Shown piece after piece: positions 18,060 to 28,556 of a stretch of DNA of 64,000 nt. This DNA comes from Pichia kudriavzevii (Eukaryota > Ascomycota > Pichiomycetes > Pichiales > Pichiaceae), in contig NC_042507.1 in assembly GCF_003054445.1 (NCBI RefSeq), forward strand, positions 124,001 to 188,000, written 5' to 3'. A model generated the notes under the pieces. The model was not told the origin of the DNA, did not search any database, and worked only from the letters and a program-made list of their open reading frames with translations. How positions within the stretch are numbered: position 1 is the stretch's first letter; each line of letters starts with the position of its first letter. The translations under genes were made by a program, and so were the position numbers.

Positions 18060-18959
18060 ATGAACAGAATAAAAGGTTCTCTTTTAGAATATGCATTTAA
18101 GAAGCATGCGTTTGAGTATGGCGACTTGAATTCGGAAAATGTATTAATTTTCGTTGGTGGGTTAACTGACAAACTTGCCACTGTTCCTTATGTCCCTTTC
18201 TTATCGGGAGAGCTGAATAAGATGGGATGGTCAGTTGTTCAAATTGAGTTCACGTCTTCACATATTGGATGGGGGACTGGGTCGTTGGCAAGAGACCATT
18301 CTGAGATTGCCGAGCTAGTAAGGTTTCTGAAGTCTAAGCAAGGAGGAGCTAGGAAGAAAATAGGTATAATGGGACACTCAACGGGGTGTCAAAACACAAT
18401 CTACTATTTCTGCAAGGCGGAAAGAAACAAAGACTATGACGAATTGGACTTTGGTATTATCCAAGCCAGTGTCTCTGACAGCGAGGCGGTTTCCATGTTT
18501 GGCAATGAGGCCACCAAGTTAGTCGAGGAAGGTCTTGTCTTGGCAAAGGAACATTTGGAGAGAGGCCAACCAAAGGAGTTGATGCCTTACAAATATAGCC
18601 AACTTTTCTTTGACACCCCTTTAAATGCCTATCGTTTCTATTCCCTATATAGTAAACGTGGGGATGATGATTTTTTCTCCTCATATTTAAGTGACCAAGA
18701 GCTCAAATCCATTTTTGGTAAAATCGATAAGCCATTGTTGTGCCTCTATTCTGGAGCAGACGAATTTGTACCAGAGAAAATTGACAAGGAACTACTACTC
18801 AAGAGATTTTCCGAGGCCACCCCCAATGGTCTCTGGTCGAAAAATTCCAAGGTAATTTCCGGTGCATTACATAATTTAGGAGACGGGTCACGTGACGGCG
18901 CGGTTGCCGAATTGGGCCGCGCGGTTGTGGGATTTTTGACTGAGGAAGTGGGATGCTAA
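18060..18959 (+). CDS. DUF1749 / UPF0613 alpha/beta-hydrolase
   Basis: A 299-residue alpha/beta-hydrolase of the fungal DUF1749 group, whose one well-studied relative is the siderophore esterase SidJ. The nucleophile elbow is GHSTGC with Ser107. The acid is probably Asp234 (YSGADEFVPE) and the base His271 (GALHNLGDG), in the normal order and spacing. The N-terminal strand LIFVGGLTDKLATVPY fits the first beta strand and oxyanion region. I chose ATG 18060 (MNRIKGSLLEYAFKK); the open frame extends upstream only from a GTG and through non-homologous sequence. No signal peptide or membrane helix is visible, so a cytosolic esterase or lipase-like enzyme is likely. The substrate is unknown. Confidence 0.82.
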   Translation: MNRIKGSLLEYAFKKHAFEYGDLNSENVLIFVGGLTDKLATVPYVPFLSGELNKMGWSVVQIEFTSSHIGWGTGSLARDHSEIAELVRFLKSKQGGARKKIGIMGHSTGCQNTIYYFCKAERNKDYDELDFGIIQASVSDSEAVSMFGNEATKLVEEGLVLAKEHLERGQPKELMPYKYSQLFFDTPLNAYRFYSLYSKRGDDDFFSSYLSDQELKSIFGKIDKPLLCLYSGADEFVPEKIDKELLLKRFSEATPNGLWSKNSKVISGALHNLGDGSRDGAVAELGRAVVGFLTEEVGC

Positions 18960-19282
18960 AAAGTTAAGAAGCTACAAGAGAAAAACAAGTTTGTGGGATG
19001 AAGTGGGATGATAATGTGGTAAATGTACACTATTGTAAGATTTTTTTTTTTTTCACCTCTCCACTTTTCTTGCCAAGTAGCTGCAGCACCTTATCTGGAG
19101 ACAATTTCCAGAGATTGCAAGTTTTTCCATAATTGCAGTTTTTCCCGTGGAGACCATATTTTATAATTTGTTATTCTAGACAAGAGGAAAAAATAAATAC
19201 TATATACTTCAATTGCAACGTATACACATACATCTTGGTGTAGATCCACTATTAGACAAGTTAATAAAGGAAACCATCAAGT
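18960..19282. promoter_or_regulatory. DUF1749 3' region / ECM3-like promoter
   Basis: No gene is visible. A T12-14 run near 19040 and AT-rich DNA probably serve in 3' end formation of the upstream gene and as promoter for the downstream carrier. Confidence 0.4.
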
Positions 19283-21094
19283 ATGTCAGTGCATTCAGAC
19301 CTACCTCTCGGCCAGGTCATATATACAGCCGTTAAGCCGATTTTCAAGATCTATCTTATTATGGCTGTCGGGTTCTACCTTGCAAGGAAGAACATTTTAA
19401 CCGTCGATACGTCCAGAAACATCTCTTCGATAGCCCTCAATGTGTTGATTCCGAGCATTTCTTTTCAGAAAATCGTCACTAACATCAACAACACAATGAT
19501 CAAGGAAATAGCAACAATTGTCATTGTAGGTTTCTTTATGATGTTCTCACAGGCCTTGATTATCTTTGGTGTTGGTGTAGCAGCTGGATGTCCTCGGAAT
19601 TGGTGGGGCGGGTTGATTCTCTGTGGACTACTTCCCAATATATCTGATTTGCCAATTGCCTACTTGCAAACAATGGAAACGGCTGGAATTTTCGCAAATG
19701 TCGATCTAGGGGTCTCGTTTGTCATGATTTATTTGTGCTTACAGATGATTATACAGTTTCCGGCGGGTTCTTACAGATTGGTGGAATGGGATTTCAAGAC
19801 TGAGAGGCTAATGCAACAGAAGTCGGATAAGGAGAAGGGTGCCGATGGTGCCAATGATATTGGCGATCTTGAACAGTGTGTAAACATTGATGGTGATAGC
19901 GTTAACTACAACATTGGCAATAATGAGAATAACCAAAATAATGATAATGATAATGATGATAATAATGATAATCATAACGTTAATGACGCTGATCAGGGTC
20001 ACAATACATCTTCACATAGTTCGTTATCTAAGGAACTTCACCAAATACCCGGCTCAAATAACATCCCAAATGTAATTGTGGGAGCTACCGATAGCAGCAC
20101 GATGTTGTCGAGCATAGATTCAGAATCTTTAAATTCCAACGCTTCACGTTTAACTCCCAGATCTTCCAACTTCCATGAGTTGGCACATCAGGCTTCCATT
20201 GTTAGAAAAACTACCCAGAATTCCGGAAATGATCTACGAAGGAACATAAGTCATATCTCAAATATATCCATGCTTCAAAATGATAAAATTGATCAACCCC
20301 CAGAAGATTTAAACGATATAGTGAGAGTATATTCGAAATACAACAACTCTGCGGTAGCTCCTGATGTTCCTACACCACAAACTAGCAAGACAATTCAATC
20401 AGAACTGAAAAAGAGCATAAATCTGAAGAAAATTGGTAAAAACGAACAAAAATTTCAGCATAAGTTTATTTCCTCTATAAAGAAAATCGACTGGAAATCA
20501 ACTATAAAGGAGACTCTTCACATTATCTTAGACTCTTTGAAAATGCCAGCATCTTTTGTTTTGATTATATCTATCGTTATATGTATGATTCCATGGGTGC
20601 AAGCATTATTTGTGAACTCGCCCCAAGTCAAACTACCACCAGCTCCTGATAAACAACCACCTCTTTCCTTTATTATGGATTTTGCTGGTTACATAGCAAA
20701 TGCTCAAGTGCCATTTGGTTTATTATTACTAGGGGGTACCATTGGTAGATTGAAAATTGAGACATTCCCAAAAAAATATTGGAAAGTTCCCGTATCCATC
20801 ATGTTCATGAGGCTATTTATATTCCCGGTTATTGGTTGTGCCTTCAACTCAAAAATTCATAAGGACGGGTTATTCTATGGCCAAGATATTCTCTATTTCT
20901 TGTCGAACATCAACTTTTGTTTGCCTCCAGCAACTTCATTATTATACCTAACTGCATTTTATACACCTATTGATGGCAAATATCACGTGCAGATGGATCT
21001 TCTATCTCTGGTGTATATTTCTCACTACATTTTCTTGGTAGTTTGTTTACCATTCACAGCGACATATACAATGAAAGTTTCTCTTGGTTACTAG
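19283..21094 (+). CDS. ECM3: AEC-family membrane transporter (ECM3-like)
   Basis: A 603-residue membrane protein of the auxin-efflux-carrier family, close in length to yeast Ecm3 (613). About five N-terminal hydrophobic helices (residues 10-165, including YLIMAVGFYLARKNIL and an LPNISDLPIAYLQT loop) are separated from about five C-terminal helices (about 410-600) by a long hydrophilic loop. The loop is rich in Asn and Asp, with a run of Asn/Asp-coding repeats at 19919-19985. By family, such proteins sit in ER or endomembranes and have no established substrate in yeast. S. cerevisiae has paralogues (YNL095C, YOR092W/ECM3), so the symbol marks the family rather than proven orthology. Confidence 0.8.
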   Translation: MSVHSDLPLGQVIYTAVKPIFKIYLIMAVGFYLARKNILTVDTSRNISSIALNVLIPSISFQKIVTNINNTMIKEIATIVIVGFFMMFSQALIIFGVGVAAGCPRNWWGGLILCGLLPNISDLPIAYLQTMETAGIFANVDLGVSFVMIYLCLQMIIQFPAGSYRLVEWDFKTERLMQQKSDKEKGADGANDIGDLEQCVNIDGDSVNYNIGNNENNQNNDNDNDDNNDNHNVNDADQGHNTSSHSSLSKELHQIPGSNNIPNVIVGATDSSTMLSSIDSESLNSNASRLTPRSSNFHELAHQASIVRKTTQNSGNDLRRNISHISNISMLQNDKIDQPPEDLNDIVRVYSKYNNSAVAPDVPTPQTSKTIQSELKKSINLKKIGKNEQKFQHKFISSIKKIDWKSTIKETLHIILDSLKMPASFVLIISIVICMIPWVQALFVNSPQVKLPPAPDKQPPLSFIMDFAGYIANAQVPFGLLLLGGTIGRLKIETFPKKYWKVPVSIMFMRLFIFPVIGCAFNSKIHKDGLFYGQDILYFLSNINFCLPPATSLLYLTAFYTPIDGKYHVQMDLLSLVYISHYIFLVVCLPFTATYTMKVSLGY

Positions 21095-21363
21095 GCTAAA
21101 TCATCGGGGGTTCGTAAAGTCTACCCTTTCTTTAGTATATCTTTATAGAAATTATTAGGTCTATTTATTTTTATTACCATAGTATAATAATCTCTCAATG
21201 AGGAGCGAACATAAACGTATATATAATTATTGGAGCTTGAATGTTTCTTCTCAACGTAACACTTGAACCTGAAGTTGGAGAGTGTTAATTTTCATGCTCG
21301 CTTCCTGGGTCTTGTTGTGATGAAACAATACTCTTTAAAGCGCTTGTATATGCCTTCAGATAT

Positions 21364-22956
21364 ATGTTTGGGTATGTATCTCTTTCTGGTTTCTTTATAA
21401 GAACAGATTTCCGCTTTTTTGAAACTATGGAGGAAATTGCCAAAGATGACTTGAACGGGCCTGCCACATCAACGCCCGAAAAGTTGAATGGCAAGTTCAA
21501 ACTGGATTTGAGTGAGGTGTCTAAAAATGTGGTAAACTTAACCCCGAAGGGGGATCACAATTCTCCAGGATACCAAGATAAAAAGTACCCAGATCCTGTC
21601 ATGAATGTTCCAAATCAAGGTGACACTTTTTATTCTGAATCACTAAATAGGTTAAGAATGCTGGATCAAAGCACAAACTATCATATAGACAAAAATGACA
21701 TTGAAGATCATGATTTAACTCCACTTTTCAAGAAACTTCCTTCTAATAAATTTCAGATAAGTTCGTCTACACCAATAAACGAAAAAGTGGTTGGCGATCC
21801 GAATTACAAAGAAATAAAGTTTAGTAAAGGAACAAGAAATATCTTTAATTTGAGCCCCGATATAGAAACTATGAAAACAAATGTTAATATAAGTTCAATT
21901 AGTAGCTCTAATCCTGTCAAATGTGCATTCAATGTATTCGATAAAAAAAATGTTTCTTTTTCATCTAGAAACTCATCATTTGCTTCGAAGTGTTTGCATA
22001 AACCAAGGAAAAGACCTAAAAAATCAGAAAATTCTAGCTTCTCCGATATGTTCGAAACTCATACCAGTACCCAAGAAAGAAACCACCTTGCTACCAGCTA
22101 TAGTCAAAGTCAAAAAATCAATACGACGGGAATTAATAGCAGCACATCCCACTCGTTTAATGGTAATAAGATTTCCTTTTATGAATTTGTACAATCCCTT
22201 GTGTCTGATCCTGAACGTATTGCAAATTTCACTTTAATTCTACAGGTAACTTTAAATGTGATTCTGGTTCTTATATTTCTTGGATTTGGCGCATTCGCAT
22301 TTATAGCTATAAAACGTGACGTTGACAGGAAAATTTCAATCTATGTCAGTGATGTGCTTCATCAAATAAATTCATGCCGAAGAGAGTATTTGAGGAATAA
22401 CTGCGCACCAGAAATGAGAGTTCCTGCGTTAGAATATAAATGCAATCAGTGGGATGCCTGCATGGAACAAGACCCAGAATCAGTGATTACATCAATGGCA
22501 TATTTTGAGGTTTTGGCTGATTGCATGAATGCGTTTTTCCATAATATTACGTTGAAATCTTTGCTGGGCATCGGGTGTTTAACACTATTTTGCGTTGTTG
22601 CACCTAATATTATTTTTTCGAAATTTAGATCAACAACTATCAATAGTGCTCAATATACACCAGAGAGAATAAATTCTGATGAGATACTTGCCGTGAAACA
22701 AGGACCGAATAAACCACCTCTTCATACCCCAATTTCAGAGAGTGATCGAATACATGACGCCGGAAATTCCAATGTTGCGAGCAACCGTAAACAATTGACA
22801 GGCACTTCGGTGAGATTTAATCCTAATATTAGTTACAGTTTCTATGATCTTGATAATGACGAAAAGAATCAGAGTGATTTGAAAAATGAGATCGTAGAAA
22901 GTGAAGAAGATGATGACAGCCTCCCAGGGAACCAGAGAATACTGATGGGCGCATAA
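21364..22956 (+). CDS. BRL1: Nuclear envelope protein Brl1 (Brr6/Brl1 family)
   Basis: The 530-residue product ends with the Brr6/Brl1 domain: TM1 (about 285-317), a lumenal segment with five Cys (338, 347, 360, 366, 387), and TM2 (about 398-418). The spacing SCRREYLRNNC...YKCNQWDACM is the disulphide-bonded core of the family. Brl1 and Brr6 act at the nuclear envelope in nuclear pore assembly and lipid homeostasis. The long Ser-rich N-terminal region favours Brl1 over the short Brr6. A second in-frame ATG at 21427 has a better context (A at -3) and would remove 21 residues; it may be the real start. A GTATGT at about 21373 looks like a splice donor, but no branch site follows. Confidence 0.88.
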   Translation: MFGYVSLSGFFIRTDFRFFETMEEIAKDDLNGPATSTPEKLNGKFKLDLSEVSKNVVNLTPKGDHNSPGYQDKKYPDPVMNVPNQGDTFYSESLNRLRMLDQSTNYHIDKNDIEDHDLTPLFKKLPSNKFQISSSTPINEKVVGDPNYKEIKFSKGTRNIFNLSPDIETMKTNVNISSISSSNPVKCAFNVFDKKNVSFSSRNSSFASKCLHKPRKRPKKSENSSFSDMFETHTSTQERNHLATSYSQSQKINTTGINSSTSHSFNGNKISFYEFVQSLVSDPERIANFTLILQVTLNVILVLIFLGFGAFAFIAIKRDVDRKISIYVSDVLHQINSCRREYLRNNCAPEMRVPALEYKCNQWDACMEQDPESVITSMAYFEVLADCMNAFFHNITLKSLLGIGCLTLFCVVAPNIIFSKFRSTTINSAQYTPERINSDEILAVKQGPNKPPLHTPISESDRIHDAGNSNVASNRKQLTGTSVRFNPNISYSFYDLDNDEKNQSDLKNEIVESEEDDDSLPGNQRILMGA

Positions 22957-23096
22957 ATTTCTCAACGGTATACTGTTTTGATAAACTTATTTATTAGTAA
23001 AAGCTATTTATAAAGTTAAATTATACAACAAATGCATCATTAGAAGATCATTATAGCGTGAAATGAACATGAAAGACGGTGATTTATGGCAAACTA

Positions 23097-24995
23097 TTAT
23101 ACTGTGACTTTCTTGCCCATTAACTGTGACAATAATTCCTGACTATTTGATTTGGCATCATTTCCTATATTACTGTGCAATCCCGGTGGTGGTGGAATAG
23201 GTGATGCGGAAGCAGAAACTCTAGGATCCAGAATCTTTTGTTGCTGTTGCTGTTGCTGTTGTTGCATTAATCTTTGTTGAAGGAATGCTTGGGTAGGGTT
23301 TACGCCAGAACTAAAGCTAGATGAGTGCTGCAATTGTGCTTGGATTTGTGACGGTGTCAAAGTAGATTTTAGTTGTTCAGGCGATCCAAGGGCTACAGCT
23401 TCCGCTTCCGCTTGTGCTTGTGCTTGTGCAGCCTTGATTTTAGATGCATTTGCAGCTTGGAGATATGCCCTGTAATTGTAGTTCCTAGTAAATGGTGAAA
23501 ATAGTAACGATTCGGTCAAAACAGAAAGGCGAGATTTATCTTCCTCATTCATCAAACCTAATTTTTTTTCATTTGGTAACGCTCCCAAATCCAAGCAATG
23601 GAATAGCCTGATGTTGGATGAGATTGAAAATTCAGGTGTTTTGAATTTATCGTCTATAGAGTATGTGAAATTACTCTCATCCATGTGTTTAAGCGAATCT
23701 GACACTCCCTTGAAAGAAATTGCAGATATATCCAAGACAACTGGGCTTTGATGATCTTTTTCTTTCTTTTCTTTCTTTTTGGGGTGTACTTGATTGTTCG
23801 TTGCCTCATCCTGGTTGGAGGCATCTTGTTGATCCTGTTGCTGTTTCTGTAGCTGCTGTGATTTTTGAAGTAACTGCTGCAATTGAAATTGTTGCTGCTT
23901 TTGCAATTGGTTAACCTGCTGCTGTAAGTCTGTTTGCGAACTGGTTTTATTTTGATAGAGTGCGTCGTTTAGTGAAGGAAATGCGGATGCAGAAAGAGAC
24001 GCAGTTATCGGATCAGATGATGGAAGAGAACCACCTTGTGGCTTGACTTTTGCCCAAGAAACAGTAGGAGGTAACGCAGGGCCTTCATTTTCACTTGGCA
24101 AGGGCTTGGATGTGAACATATTCCCAGATTGTAAATTGATATTAGAATTATTCGAGTTCAGTTGAGAGAGCTGAGGACGAGGTGAATTTTGAGGGGAAAA
24201 ATCATAGTCCTCAATTTTCTCTTTGCTGCTTGCTTTAGAAGTTAAATCATGTCTAGAATAAGAGTCAGCTTCTTCACCAGGTTCATGTAAAAACATACAA
24301 TTTGGATTAGGACATGGTTGACCTCTAAGATAAGAGGAGCAGTACTTAGTTGTACCATATGCTGCCTTTAAAACTTTACCATCGCTGATGGATCCATCGA
24401 CAGCTGCAATACATCTAGTCGCATCTTCTTTCCTCGCAAAAGTAACATAAACACCATAGCCCGGATTAGAGGAAGACTGGTGGAATGAGCTCACCTGGTT
24501 AGGATTTCTTTTGTTGATCACAATCTTATTAATTTTACCATACTGACCAAAGTATTTCTCTGATTTAAGCAGGGGAATTAGGTCATCGTAAGAACAGGGT
24601 GGATTGAGACCCACAACATACACTAAATTCTTTTGTATTACCCTCATACCAGCTAGGTGATGTCGTTTCGCTTGTTCTGCATCCTTTCTCTCCTTTTCAA
24701 GTAGTTTCTTCTCTCTTTTTTTCTTTTCAATTTTAGCCTTCTGAAGTTTCCATTCTTCTGCTGTGATATTTCTGTATTCAATGTTTTTATCTTCATAGAG
24801 TCTACGGCATGCCGGACATTTTCCATTCAATTCTGGGTTAGTTCTAATGTTATTATAGCAGAACTGACAGATTTGATAACCACATGGACATGGTTTGAAG
24901 TTTTTATCTGTGATATCCATATCCTCACAACATAGTGGACAAATATCATCTTCGTCTTCTGAGAAAAGGTAATCACTGTTGTTATCGTAAGACAT
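23097..24995 (-). CDS. MOT2: Not4/Mot2 E3 ubiquitin ligase of the CCR4-NOT complex
   Basis: A 632-residue protein with the Not4 domain order. A C4C4 RING (about 19-65) begins CPLCCEDMDITDKNFKPCPC and ends CPACRRLYED. A basic coiled coil (about 80-115) precedes an RRM (about 123-215, NLVYVVGLNPPCS) and a CCCH zinc finger (YCSSYLRGQPCPNPNCMFLH, about 218-240). By family, the RING partners Ubc4/5, and the protein monitors translation, mRNA decay and nascent-chain quality as part of CCR4-NOT. The C-terminal half is Gln-rich, including a Q9 run near residue 580, which is typical and probably disordered. It is divergent from KAP114 across a 331-bp region. Confidence 0.95.
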   Translation of the reverse strand: MSYDNNSDYLFSEDEDDICPLCCEDMDITDKNFKPCPCGYQICQFCYNNIRTNPELNGKCPACRRLYEDKNIEYRNITAEEWKLQKAKIEKKKREKKLLEKERKDAEQAKRHHLAGMRVIQKNLVYVVGLNPPCSYDDLIPLLKSEKYFGQYGKINKIVINKRNPNQVSSFHQSSSNPGYGVYVTFARKEDATRCIAAVDGSISDGKVLKAAYGTTKYCSSYLRGQPCPNPNCMFLHEPGEEADSYSRHDLTSKASSKEKIEDYDFSPQNSPRPQLSQLNSNNSNINLQSGNMFTSKPLPSENEGPALPPTVSWAKVKPQGGSLPSSDPITASLSASAFPSLNDALYQNKTSSQTDLQQQVNQLQKQQQFQLQQLLQKSQQLQKQQQDQQDASNQDEATNNQVHPKKKEKKEKDHQSPVVLDISAISFKGVSDSLKHMDESNFTYSIDDKFKTPEFSISSNIRLFHCLDLGALPNEKKLGLMNEEDKSRLSVLTESLLFSPFTRNYNYRAYLQAANASKIKAAQAQAQAEAEAVALGSPEQLKSTLTPSQIQAQLQHSSSFSSGVNPTQAFLQQRLMQQQQQQQQQKILDPRVSASASPIPPPPGLHSNIGNDAKSNSQELLSQLMGKKVTV

Positions 24996-25326
24996 GGCTT
25001 ATTCTATTTTAGGTTTAGCTCTATTCTGAATGCCTTAATGGGTCAACTCGTGTGAAATTTTCTCTTGTGGCAAAACTACTTAATCCAGCTTCGTTACGTC
25101 GATGTCAATGTTTTTCCTCGTTTTTGTAACATTTTTCGCTCTTTTGTTCAACTCTCACACGAAATGCATATGCGCCACTATCGAGAAATGGCGTATCCTG
25201 ACGTGGCGCATTGAAGAAAAAATTGGTATCACAAATGGTTTGAAAAATGTTGCTGATACAAAGCAAGAACAAACGTAGAGCTAAACTTTACTAAGCTATA
25301 CAGTCTCTGGAAATACCATAACCACA
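24996..25326. promoter_or_regulatory. Divergent promoter MOT2/KAP114
   Basis: No gene is seen. CG-containing strings (gcgccactatcgag, tgacgtggcgcattg) at about 25170-25212 mark a likely regulatory core between the two starts. Confidence 0.4.
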
Positions 25327-28300
25327 ATGGACTCTACTGAAAGCTTAATAGGTATGCGAAGGTTGCTTGAAAATCTGCTCAGTCCCGATAACAGTGTCCG
25401 GATTCAATCAGAATTAGAGTTTAAACATTTTATGGAATCTGATGCAAATTCTCTTTCCTATTTGTTGATTCAAACTGCCTTGGATGATTCTCTAGCATTG
25501 GCAACGAGACAGTCTGCCTTGCTACAAATTAAAAGAATTGTTCCATTGGTGTGGTCTCCAGCATTTGACAAATTTGTTGGGCCTACGCCAATCAACCAGA
25601 AGATTAAGGGGATCTTAAGAAACTCCTTGTTGAAATTGGTTGCTGACCCTGACTCCAAGATCAGATCGAGTGCATCCTACGCAATAGTTCAGATAGCCGC
25701 AGTTGACTATCCAGATGAATGGCCTGAATTATTGGGCCACCTGTATGATTCTACCACCAACCCGGATTCGTCCATGTTCAACATTATTGGTTCACTATCA
25801 GTTTTGCAGGAGATCTTTGATGATGTTGTAACCGACCAACAATTCTTTGAAGGTGGAGTTGCAATCCAAGTTTTAAAAACTTGTGAAACCCTGCTTCAGA
25901 ATAAATTCAATAGTGCCGAAGTTAAAGTGGAAACTTTACGTTTGTTGAAGTCATTATGCCAGTCTTTTGACAATGCAGATTTTGATATCAACGGCAGAGA
26001 ACAGTTCTGCAATTCTGTAATACCTCAAATTTATCAATTAGTTATATCTACTTCGAAAAACGTATCTGCAGAACCTTTTGTTAACAGTTTGACAGCATGG
26101 GAGCTAAAATATGAAACATATTACATTTTAGACTATTTTATGAACAGTTTCTCAAACTTATTAGAGTCATTTGCGTCCGCTTCATTTAACCTACTACTTC
26201 AAGATTTTTCTGTACAAAGTGAAGTTTACCAACAACTATTAATGTCCGATATTGATACTATCGAATTCGACAAAATATTTACAGACGTCAAACAATTTTA
26301 TTCATCCCAAAGAGAACGGAAAGAACCATATCCATTTTTAACCACTTCAATGAGTAAAGAAGTTGAGTTTATGCAAACATTAATTGAAATACAAAACGTT
26401 GACAATCCCGTCCACTTGTCTAATATTCTGGATTTATTGGCTCATGTTTCCATTCTGCCGTCTTCAAAGATTGAGGATTACAATTCAGATTTTAACCAGT
26501 TTGTCACCGATGAATCTGGTCTGAATGTTGAAATCGCCATCAGGGACAGTATCCGAGAACTTCTCAGCGATATCAACGAAAACGCCAATCATATTCTTAT
26601 CGACCTTCTCATGGAAAAGTTGAACAAGTTAGGTGATTTGAAAGCAAACCAACTAAAGGCTGAAACTATAGTTTTTTTACTATCATGTTGTTTTGAAAAT
26701 GATGATACAATTGTTCAAGCACCAAGCTTTGATTTAGAAAAATTCTTGAATAGCTCCCTAAACCTATTGTTAAGCGGATATATTGTCTCAGAAGAATTCC
26801 AGTTTTTGGCAGCACGTTTCATCTTGATGATTCCAAGGTTTCTATTTAAATTTGCTAATAAGTGCAAACAATTCGGTGTCTCAGCATTCACTAAAATATG
26901 CTCCGTCATCTCAAAACTTGGCGGGGTTGATGATTTTTTCATTGTCAAGTCATCTATATTGATCTCTTTGCAATATTATAACTACTTTATCCGGGCAAAA
27001 GAGTTTGGCACACTTGTTCAGAATGAATTACTTGGGTTGGTCACCCAAGTGTCCACAGAAGCTACAGAAGACACAAACATGACCCTGTTAGATGTAATGA
27101 CCATTATCATATCAATAGACAACTTAGAATTAACTAAAAATTCGCACACTATTGAGCTTATCTTAACCATTGGTTTCAAAAACGATTCCAACTTTACAAT
27201 GAGTAGTGCAATGTTTGAGTGCATTGAAGACATTTTAAAAGACATCCCTAAACCAAATTATGACGACATTGTATCTTTCGTTTTTCCTTTTCTTCTACAA
27301 AAAATAGTGGAGGTGAAGGAGGAATACAGTTCAGACATTGATTTATGTTTGCAAGTACTAGGCTCATTTCTAAAAGTTAACTCATCATACCAAATCCCAG
27401 GAGAAATATTCTACAATACATTTTCTGTTATTAACAAATTTATTTTAGTATGTCAAGACGATGAGCTAATTCAATCAAGCACAGAAGCACTAATTGAACT
27501 CGTAAGGCACTCGCCAGAGCTTTGTTCAAAGTTTATTGATCCTGAAACAAAGGAAACGGGCATTCAAATTTTACTTAGGAACACCGCAAAGTTGCTATCG
27601 CCTGACATGTCGGATAGAGCCATTGTCAAACTTGGCGATTTGGTGAACTTGTTAATCACCAATTTTAATCAATCAATAGGCTCATATCTTGATGAAATTC
27701 TAAGGGCATTGACTGTAAGGTTGGTCCATGCCACTGAAGTTCCAACCATTGAAAACATGATTCTAATTTTCAATGCATTAACTATTTCACAACCCAGTTC
27801 CACCATTAATTTTCTTAAAAGTTTTATGATTGATGGAAAACCTGCTTTAGTTAAGGTTTTACCACTGTGGTTTCAAGCTTATGAAGTGATGCGTGGCTAT
27901 GATTCTATCTTATCGAATGTCCGTGCATTTATTGAGATATATAAGCTGAATGATAGAGATATTAAAGGTATTGTGGTTGATGGCGACCCGCTGCCACAAC
28001 AAGTTCCTGATGGGATTATAGTAACAAGATCTATTGCTAAAAGAATGTCTATCAAGTATAAACAGATTCCAGCAGATGCTAAGATTGTGTCTCTCCTACT
28101 TGAAGAACTTAAGAACGAAATTACAGCAGGAGATCATGGTGCAGCAGTAGGACATATTCGTGACGTTGATAATGATAATGATTATGACGATGTTGATGAT
28201 GATGATGATGATGGTTGGGAAGATGTGGAAGATTTAGGAAGACAGACCTTGGATCAGTTGAAAGACTACGTTGATGAACAAAAAAGTCTAAAGCGTGACA

Positions 28301-28452
28301 GAGTTGGTAATAATGACGATATGAAGGAGCTTTTGATTTCTTTCTTCAAGGAGTGTACTGTTCAGAATACCTCTAATTTCGAAGATATTTACAACCAATT
28401 TATGTCCGATAATCAAAGAAAACTTTTATCAGAGTACTTACTCTTTGCGTGA
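25327..28452 (+). CDS. KAP114: Importin Kap114 (importin-9 type karyopherin)
   Basis: A 1041-residue all-helical HEAT-repeat karyopherin. The N-terminal importin-beta domain is clear (about 15-110: LLENLLSPDNSVRIQSELEF, LIQTALDDSLALATRQSALL, then VADPDSKIRSSASYAIVQIA). A highly acidic stretch (about 945-965, DDDDDDGWEDVEDL) near the C-terminus corresponds to the acidic loop typical of Kap114/importin-9. In yeast Kap114 imports TBP, histones H2A-H2B and Nap1. Length agrees with S. cerevisiae Kap114 (1004). The stop is 104 bp from the convergent RTF1 stop, so the two 3' ends share a short terminator region. The ATG context is acaATG with A at -3. Confidence 0.9.
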   Translation: MDSTESLIGMRRLLENLLSPDNSVRIQSELEFKHFMESDANSLSYLLIQTALDDSLALATRQSALLQIKRIVPLVWSPAFDKFVGPTPINQKIKGILRNSLLKLVADPDSKIRSSASYAIVQIAAVDYPDEWPELLGHLYDSTTNPDSSMFNIIGSLSVLQEIFDDVVTDQQFFEGGVAIQVLKTCETLLQNKFNSAEVKVETLRLLKSLCQSFDNADFDINGREQFCNSVIPQIYQLVISTSKNVSAEPFVNSLTAWELKYETYYILDYFMNSFSNLLESFASASFNLLLQDFSVQSEVYQQLLMSDIDTIEFDKIFTDVKQFYSSQRERKEPYPFLTTSMSKEVEFMQTLIEIQNVDNPVHLSNILDLLAHVSILPSSKIEDYNSDFNQFVTDESGLNVEIAIRDSIRELLSDINENANHILIDLLMEKLNKLGDLKANQLKAETIVFLLSCCFENDDTIVQAPSFDLEKFLNSSLNLLLSGYIVSEEFQFLAARFILMIPRFLFKFANKCKQFGVSAFTKICSVISKLGGVDDFFIVKSSILISLQYYNYFIRAKEFGTLVQNELLGLVTQVSTEATEDTNMTLLDVMTIIISIDNLELTKNSHTIELILTIGFKNDSNFTMSSAMFECIEDILKDIPKPNYDDIVSFVFPFLLQKIVEVKEEYSSDIDLCLQVLGSFLKVNSSYQIPGEIFYNTFSVINKFILVCQDDELIQSSTEALIELVRHSPELCSKFIDPETKETGIQILLRNTAKLLSPDMSDRAIVKLGDLVNLLITNFNQSIGSYLDEILRALTVRLVHATEVPTIENMILIFNALTISQPSSTINFLKSFMIDGKPALVKVLPLWFQAYEVMRGYDSILSNVRAFIEIYKLNDRDIKGIVVDGDPLPQQVPDGIIVTRSIAKRMSIKYKQIPADAKIVSLLLEELKNEITAGDHGAAVGHIRDVDNDNDYDDVDDDDDDGWEDVEDLGRQTLDQLKDYVDEQKSLKRDRVGNNDDMKELLISFFKECTVQNTSNFEDIYNQFMSDNQRKLLSEYLLFA

Positions 28453-28556
28453 ACACTTCAATTTATTTAATGCATAGCTTCAATGTGAACACATACAACC
28501 TCTTTACTTACAATGTTGTATTCAGTTGTCAATATATCATACAAACCTATATAGTT

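Noticed and set aside
21371-21430. GTATGT near the BRL1 start as an intron donor
   Set aside because: No TACTAAC-like branch site follows, and the possible acceptor would give an intron of only about 40 nt.
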